NCBI GenBank assembly: GCA_026770585.1
Contig: MU646487.1
Location: forward strand, 65,923-83,063
DNA from: Baffinella frigidus
Lineage: Eukaryota > Cryptophyceae > Cryptomonadales > Baffinellaceae
Reading direction: 5' to 3'
Length of the DNA stretch: 17,141 nt
The position numbers and the translations under genes were made by a program. Position 1 is the first letter of the stretch, and the number at the start of each line of letters is the position of its first letter. Positions 13,819 through 17,141 of this stretch are shown here, piece after piece. The notes below the pieces were generated by a model that did no database searches, was not told the DNA's origin, and worked only from the letters and a program-made list of their open reading frames with translations.

Positions 13819-14018
13819 CGGCACCCTGTGCATGCGGTCTGCGGGTGTGCCCTGGGACTAGAGTGTGGCCTTGTCTGGACAGGTCTGATACTAGAGTGTG
13901 GTCTCCACCTAGAACGGCGAGAGGAAGCACCTGCACTCAGCTGCCGCGTGTGCCCCCCCCCCCCTAGCGTGAAGCCGACGTGTACCAACTTAATAAACCT
14001 CGCCTCCCCCCCGTTCCC

Positions 14019-14128
14019 GTGCGCTTCCTCACCCGCCGGAACTGCTCGTGCGCCCGGACTACGGCAGTAGTTTGCCCGGACTACGGTAGTAGTTCGGACA
14101 CGACTCCCACGTGCCTGGTAGCAATCCG
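14019..14128 (+). repeat. Module U, copy 1
   Basis: GTGCGCTTCCTCACCCGCCG, GAACTGCTCGTGCGCCCGGA then two CCCGGACTACGG(C/T)AGTAGTTTG units and CACGTGCCTGGTAGCAAT. It is repeated at 14211-14338. The first 30 bases are the six-copy motif described below. Confidence 0.75.
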
Positions 14129-14210
14129 GACACGACTCGGACGTGGAAGGGGACTAGACGGACTTCTACCCTGGTAGGGAGACATTACCTGCGCTCGAGC
14201 TGCCGCGGTT

Positions 14211-14345
14211 CTCCGTGCGCTTCCTCACCCGCTGGAACTGCTCGTGCGCCCGGACTACGGTAGTAGTTTGCCCGGACTACGGTAGTATTTCGGGCACGAC
14301 TCACACGTGCCTGGTAGTAATCGACGCGGACGTGCCTGGTAGTGA
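14211..14345 (+). repeat. Module U, copy 2
   Basis: This second copy of module U has CTCCGTGCGCTTCCTCACCC, GCCCGGACTACGGTAGTAGT and two ACGTGCCTGGTAGT units. Small open frames across both copies are not preserved in the remaining four motif copies, so coding is unlikely. Confidence 0.75.
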
Positions 14346-14649
14346 CCCGGACACGCCTCGGGCTACACATCCAGAGGACGACACGGACTTCTACTCTGGC
14401 GGGGAGAGCTTTCCGAGTTCGTTTCCAACTCGGTCATCCTAGTGGGAAGGGAGGACGATGGTGGAGGGGGTGGGCGTTAGGGACACGTCACGCCCCCCCC
14501 GCCCCCCCTAACGTGACGCGTTCCCCGTCGATGATGGCCCTGGAGCTGGATGGGGATGGGGATAGAGGGAGCACCTGCGCTTGAGCTGCCGCGTGTGGTT
14601 CTCCGTGCGCTTCCTCACCCTCCGGAACTGCTTTGGGACCTCCACTCAG

Positions 14650-14815
14650 ATTTCGGGCTTCGGGTTTCGGGTTTTGGGTTTCGGGTTTCGGTTTAGGGTT
14701 TACGGGTGAGGGTGTAGGGGTTGGTTGGGGTTTAGGGTCTAGGGTCTAGGGTCTAGGGTCTAGGGTCTAGGGTCTAAGGTCTAGGGTCTGGGGTCTAGGG
14801 TCTGGGGTCTAGGGT
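14650..14815 (+). repeat. Telomere-variant arrays (TTTCGGG, TAGGGTC)
   Basis: TTTCGGG and TTTTGGG units give way to TTTAGGG-like units and then to about a dozen TAGGGTC repeats (14728-14812), including TGGGGTC variants. Polarity is G-rich on the plus strand. Confidence 0.88.
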
Positions 14816-14869
14816 AGCGTGCGGTTCTCCGTGCGCTTCCGCACCCTCCGGAACTGCTTAGGGTTCTCC

Positions 14870-15025
14870 TTTCAGATTTTGGGCTTCGGGTTTCGGGGTT
14901 CAGGGTTCGGGTTTCGGGGTTCAGGTTAGAGATTACGGGTGAGGGTGTAGGGGTGGTTGGATTAGGGTTTACGGGTGATGGTGTAGGGGTTGGTTGGGGT
15001 TTAGGATTTAGGGTAGGGTCTAGGG
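14870..15025 (+). repeat. Telomere-variant array
   Basis: TTCGGGTTTCGGGGTTCAGG, then ACGGGTGAGGGTGTAGGGGT appears twice (about 14934 and 14969), followed by TTTAGGATTTAGGGTAGGGT. It is G-rich on the plus strand. Confidence 0.85.
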
Positions 15026-15071
15026 AAGCGTGTGGTGCTCCGTTCGCTTCCTCACACTTCGGAAGTGCTCA

Positions 15072-15218
15072 GGTGTAGGGTTTAGGATTCAGGGTCGGGG
15101 GGTTAGGGTGCAGGGTTTGGGATGTAGGGTTTGGCGTTTCGCTTCCGCACTCTCCGGAACTGCTCGGAGTGAGGGTGTTGGGGTTTAGGGGTGAGGGGTG
15201 AGGGGTGAGGGGTGAGGT
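15072..15218 (+). repeat. Telomere-variant arrays ending in GGGGTGA repeats
   Basis: GTGTAGGGTTTAGG and GATGTAGGGTTTGG flank the sixth motif copy. Beyond it GGTTTAGGGGTGAGGGGTGA continues as a short GGGGTGA tandem array. Confidence 0.83.
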
Positions 15219-15259
15219 AACTTTCTTTCCCGGACTGGTCACTTTCTCTCGCGGGCTGA

Positions 15260-15490
15260 CGGGCCCACCTCAGGATCGTTGGCGATCTTATCTCAGAAAA
15301 CGAGTTCTAAAACTCGTTTTCTTAAGTCAATTCCTCTATAAATTTGTCAACTTATGTGGAGAGTCAAAAATAAGTTGACGAACTTGTACGGGAATTGACT
15401 TAAGAAAACGAGTTTTAGAACTCGTTTTCTGAGATAAGATCAGATACTCCTCTGTTGAGCAATCCAGCTCCATCGCCATCCTCGACGGCC
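15260..15490 (+). repeat. Module V, copy 1, split by the foldback
   Basis: GGGCCCACCTCAGGATCGTT at 15260 and ATCCAGCTCCATCGCCATCC then TCGACGG at about 15461-15487 are contiguous neighbours in the copies at 15600 and 15859. The foldback therefore lies within a pre-existing copy. Confidence 0.65.
15284..15441. mobile_element. Perfect 51-bp-arm foldback with nested hairpins
   Basis: Arms 15284-15334 and 15391-15441 are perfect complements over 51 bp. Each arm itself contains a palindrome, AGAAAACGAGTT...AACTCGTTTTCT, and the loop holds another hairpin, GTCAACTTAT (15346-15355) with ATAAGTTGAC (15370-15379). It sits inside module V (GGATCGTTGGCGATC on the left, ATCCAGCTCCATCGCCATCC on the right). 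Perfect arms imply a recent origin or active homogenisation. Confidence 0.95.
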
Positions 15491-15599
15491 TTTCGGAATG
15501 TCAAAAGGCCCCTAGTTGTAAACTGTGTACCAACATGGCTCCAGAAGGTCCCTCGGCGAAAACAGCGATTTCCAGAATGACGCCACTGTCTCTCGCTGG

Positions 15600-15672
15600 T
15601 CCACCTCGGGATCATTAGCGGTCAAATCCTCCCCCCCCTCCCCATCCAGCTCCACAGCCATCATTGACGGTC
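15600..15672 (+). repeat. Module V, copy 2
   Basis: TCCACCTCGGGATCATTAGC, GGTCAAATCCTCCCCCCCCT then CCCCATCCAGCTCCACAGCC and ATCATTGACGG. A reverse-complement relative (GATGATGGCCCTGGAGCTGG) is present at about 14530-14549. Confidence 0.7.
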
Positions 15673-15745
15673 GAAACGTCGGTCAATGATACGTCTTCAT
15701 ACCGAGCAATTCTTAATTAGCACCACGAAAATAAATGGACCGGAA

Positions 15746-15850
15746 TATCCCTTAAGTGGCCAGCAGGCTCATACGCCCTACCGTAGGGCCCTAGGACCTG
15801 CCTAGGACCTCTTGGCGGTCAAATTTGACCGGCTGGCCACTTAAGGGATA
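15746..15850 (-). mobile_element. Family A element, copy 6 (reversed)
   Basis: It is 105 bp with perfect 17-bp ends (TATCCCTTAAGTGGCCA and its complement). The core is reversed (GGCTCATACGCCCTACCGTA first). The internal palindrome CGGTCAAATTTGACCG (15816-15831) is perfect and differs from every other copy; its nearest relative is copy 2. It lies about 9 kb from the other copies. Confidence 0.9.
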
Positions 15851-15858
15851 CTGGACTG

Positions 15859-16101
15859 CGGGCCCACCTCAGAATCGTTGGCGGTCAAATCCTCCCCCTC
15901 CTCCCCATCTAGCATCATCGCCATCATCGACGGGGAACACGACCGCATCACCCCCCCCCCGCCCCCCCTCACGCCCTGGTCGGAGGGTTGCAATTCAGTG
16001 TTCCACTTCCCCTCCCTGGGTGAGGGTTCGGGCGACACGGGCACGCCCCCCCGAACTTAGGGCCGAGGAAGGTGATTCCAGGGGTGAGGGGCTAGGGTGT
16101 A
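15859..16101 (+). repeat. Modules V and W, copy 1
   Basis: Module V copy 3 (GGGCCCACCTCAGAATCGTT ... CATCGCCATCATCGACGG) is followed by module W: a C run, CCCCCTCACGCCCTGGTCGG, CAGTGTTCCACTTCCCCTCC, GGGTGAGGGTTCGGGCGACA and CGGGCACGCCCCCCCGAAC. It ends with GTGATTCCAGGGGTGAGGGG at 16072, before a telomere-variant array. Confidence 0.72.
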
Positions 16102-16200
16102 GGCTACCGTGTAGCGGGTGGTGGAGGGATTGGGTGTTCGGGAGTTGGTCGTTCGGGTGTTGGGTGTTTGGGTGTTTGGGTGTTGGGTGTTCGGGTGTTC
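16102..16200 (+). repeat. Telomere-variant array (GGGTGTT)
   Basis: After GCGGGTGGTGGAGGGATTGG come GGGTGTTCGGGAGTTGGTCG and GGGTGTTTGGGTGTTGGGTG-type units. It is G-rich on the plus strand. Apparent Gly/Val/Trp-rich frames here and at 16800 come from the repeat. Confidence 0.85.
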
Positions 16201-16303
16201 CCCCGCCCCCCCTCACGCCCTGGGTCGGAGGGTTGCGGTTCAGTGTTCCACTTTCCCTCCCTGGGTGAGGGTTCGGGCGACACGGGCACGCCCCCCCGAA
16301 CGC
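16199..16303 (+). repeat. Module W, copy 2
   Basis: This is nearly identical to 15951-16058 (CCTCACGCCCTGGGTCGGAG, CAGTGTTCCACTTTCCCTCC, GGGCGACACGGGCACGCCCC). The period between copies is about 248 bp and includes the telomere-variant array. Confidence 0.8.
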
Positions 16304-16340
16304 CCTTACGACGGCGTGCCCCCCTTCACCAACAGTCAGC

Positions 16341-16387
16341 AAATAATCACGTTTCCGCCCACTCAGCGGGCGGAAACGTGATCATTT
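16341..16387. repeat. 20-bp-arm hairpin
   Basis: AAATAATCACGTTTCCGCCC (16341-16360) pairs with GGGCGGAAACGTGATCATTT (16368-16387) with one mismatch. The loop is ACTCAGC. The stem begins GC-rich near the loop and ends AT-rich; no U-run that would suggest a terminator is present. Confidence 0.88.
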
Positions 16388-16530
16388 CCCCACAAATTTC
16401 AAAATGTCCATTTATTCTGTTCGTATGGGTAGCCTCGTGTGGAAACTCCAGCCTCGATCCGATGCGCGCATTTATCCCGGTCTGTCTATTTCCGTGGTAC
16501 TGATCAAGCACTGAGTTCTACAAAGACCCC

Positions 16531-16653
16531 TTTAGGTCCTTTAGGTTTTAATTTCTCCCAACATGTGCCAACGACACGCCCTTCCGTAGAAAGGACTGCA
16601 GAGAAAGCATTTTTGCTTTCGGATCGCGTTTCGCTCTCCAGTGCAGAGGCTCG
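16531..16653 (+). repeat. Family G dispersed repeat, copy 5 (diverged)
   Basis: TTTAGGTCCTTTAGGTTTTA, CTCCCAACATGTGCCAACGA, AAAGGACTGCAGAGAAAGCA, CTTTCGGATCGC and CCAGTGCAGAGGC match the block order of the copies at 1749 and 6225, with many substitutions. It sits about 600 bp from the right end. Confidence 0.65.
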
Positions 16654-16691
16654 TGAAGAGGGGATACAGGGTGGCTCTGTCGGGGTGCTTG

Positions 16692-16800
16692 ACCCCCCCT
16701 CACGTCCTGGTCGGGGGGGGGTGCGATGCAGTGTTTCACTTTCGCGTCCTGGGTGGGGGTTTGGGCGCCACGTGATTCCAGGGGTCAGGGGCTAGGGTGT
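16692..16800 (+). repeat. Module W, copy 3
   Basis: CCCCCCTCACGTCCTGGTCG, GATGCAGTGTTTCACTTTCG and TCCTGGGTGGGGGTTTGGGC, then GCCACGTGATTCCAGGGGTC and GGGGCTAGGGTGT. It is more diverged than copies 1 and 2 but again leads directly into a telomere-variant array. Confidence 0.75.
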
Positions 16801-16957
16801 GGCGGGTGGTGGAGGGGTTGGGTGTTTGGGTGTTGGGTGTTTGGGGGTTGGGTGTTCGGTTGTTGGGTGTTTGGGGGTTGGGTAATCGGGGGTTGGGTGT
16901 TCGGGTGTTGGGTGCTCGGGTGTTGGGTGTTCGGGGTTTGGGTGTTCGGGTAGGGGT
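16801..16957 (+). repeat. Telomere-variant array (GGGTGTT/GGGGGTT)
   Basis: About 20 units of GGGTGTT, TTGGGGG and TTCGGGTG variants follow GGCGGGTGGTGGAGGGGTTG. It is G-rich on the plus strand. Confidence 0.88.
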
Positions 16958-16990
16958 TTACTGAAAATCCCTTCGTAGCCCGCTGTGTGG
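16958..16990 (+). repeat. Solo right end of a family E element
   Basis: GAAAATCCCTTCGTAGCCCG then CTGTGTGG matches the right terminal repeat of family E (copy 4, 13465-13492). No left end is found near, so only the terminus remains, within telomere-variant DNA. Confidence 0.7.
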
Positions 16991-17023
16991 ATGAGGGTTT
17001 GGGCGCCACGTGATTCCAAGGGT

Positions 17024-17141
17024 GGAGGGTGTAGGGTGTAGGGTGTAGGGTGTAGGGTGTAGGGTGTAGGGTGTAGGGTGTAGAGGGTGTAGGGTGTAGG
17101 GTGTAGGGTGTAGGGTGTAGGGTGTAGGGTGTAGGGTGTAG
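17024..17141 (+). repeat. TAGGGTG array at the right end
   Basis: About 16 units of GGGTGTA (TAGGGTG), with a single AGAGGG irregularity near 17080, run to the last base. It is preceded by GGGCGCCACGTGATTCCAAG at 16999-17018, the same junction sequence found before the two earlier arrays. The units are far more uniform than in the left array, suggesting recent expansion. Polarity fits a right chromosome end. Confidence 0.92.

Larger units (their letters stand above)
14601..15164 (+). repeat. Motif CTCCGTGCGCTTCC... spaced between telomere-variant tracts
   Basis: The 32-base motif CTCCGTGCGCTTCCTCACCC + TCCGGAACTGCT occurs here at 14601, 14827, 15038 and 15133, with earlier copies at 14211 and about 14015. 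The last four are separated by G-rich telomere-like arrays, with motif spacings of about 226, 211 and 95 bp. Later copies carry point changes. Confidence 0.8.

Noticed and set aside
13828-14584. Cys-rich small frames across module U
   Set aside because: No conserved start or family resemblance, and the frame is not kept in the other motif copies.
14015-15164. CRISPR-like array (repeat with spacers)
   Set aside because: The repeats differ in spacing (about 95-390 bp), the spacers are telomere-like arrays, no cas genes are present and the context is eukaryotic.
16341-16387. Rho-independent terminator
   Set aside because: There is a strong hairpin but no adjacent gene or T-run, and the window is eukaryotic in character.
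16118-17019. Gly/Trp/Val/Phe-rich and Pro/Thr/His/Asn-rich frames near the right end
   Set aside because: They are translations of GGGTGTT-type telomere-variant arrays.

Overview
This window looks like a eukaryotic subtelomere. It opens with about 1.28 kb of degenerate C-rich telomere-type repeat (CCCCTAA, CCCTAAA, CCCTCAA and CCCTGAA variants) and closes with a G-rich TAGGGTG array. The dominant 7-mer CCCTAAA/TTTAGGG is the plant and algal telomere type. The one convincing exon ends every codon in G or C and has GT/AG-type borders. A GC-rich alga or other plant-lineage protist is my best guess, but the species cannot be fixed from this sequence. No rRNA, tRNA, bacterial operon, CRISPR array or intact recognisable protein gene is visible.

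Layout. 1-1282: C-rich telomere-like tract. 1283-2400: hairpin elements and repeat fragments. 2400-4320: the only gene-like part, where an identical 34-codon coding segment occurs twice in inverted orientation (2479-2580 minus, 3743-3844 plus), separated by GC-rich sequence. 4320-7170: a dense pile of short inverted-repeat elements (families A, B, C and a 65-bp-arm foldback), many abutting or nested. 6970-7700: duplicated modules next to short TTTAGGG/TTGAGGG runs. 7840-8260: two nested foldbacks. 8261-9063: an almost pure purine GA/GC satellite in two blocks. 9064-9460: nearly featureless, ending in an interstitial telomere tract. 9590-13820: more foldbacks (families D and E, a 497-bp element) inserted into small direct repeats. 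13820-15220: a 32-nt motif repeated six times, the last copies between G-rich telomere-variant arrays. 15220-17141: a perfect 51-bp-arm foldback, another family A element and repeated modules that lead into TGTTCGGG/TAGGGTG arrays, ending in the terminal array.

What ties it together. Most of the window is non-coding and built from short (about 80-165 bp) inverted-repeat elements resembling non-autonomous DNA transposons (MITEs). Most of the elements in families A, B, B', C and F begin and end in TA. Several share a core containing CCTAC(C/A/G)GTAGG plus CCTAGG. Their arms differ between copies, yet each copy's two arms stay complementary, and small internal hairpins change sequence while keeping their pairing. 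The elements are therefore either constrained to fold or repeatedly re-copied from one arm to the other. No transposase is present. This is the most interesting signal in the window.

Telomere-like sequence is C-rich at the left end and G-rich in every tract from about 7.1 kb rightward. The window thus has the polarity of a very small linear molecule with telomere-like DNA at both ends, although a junction or assembly artefact could look the same.
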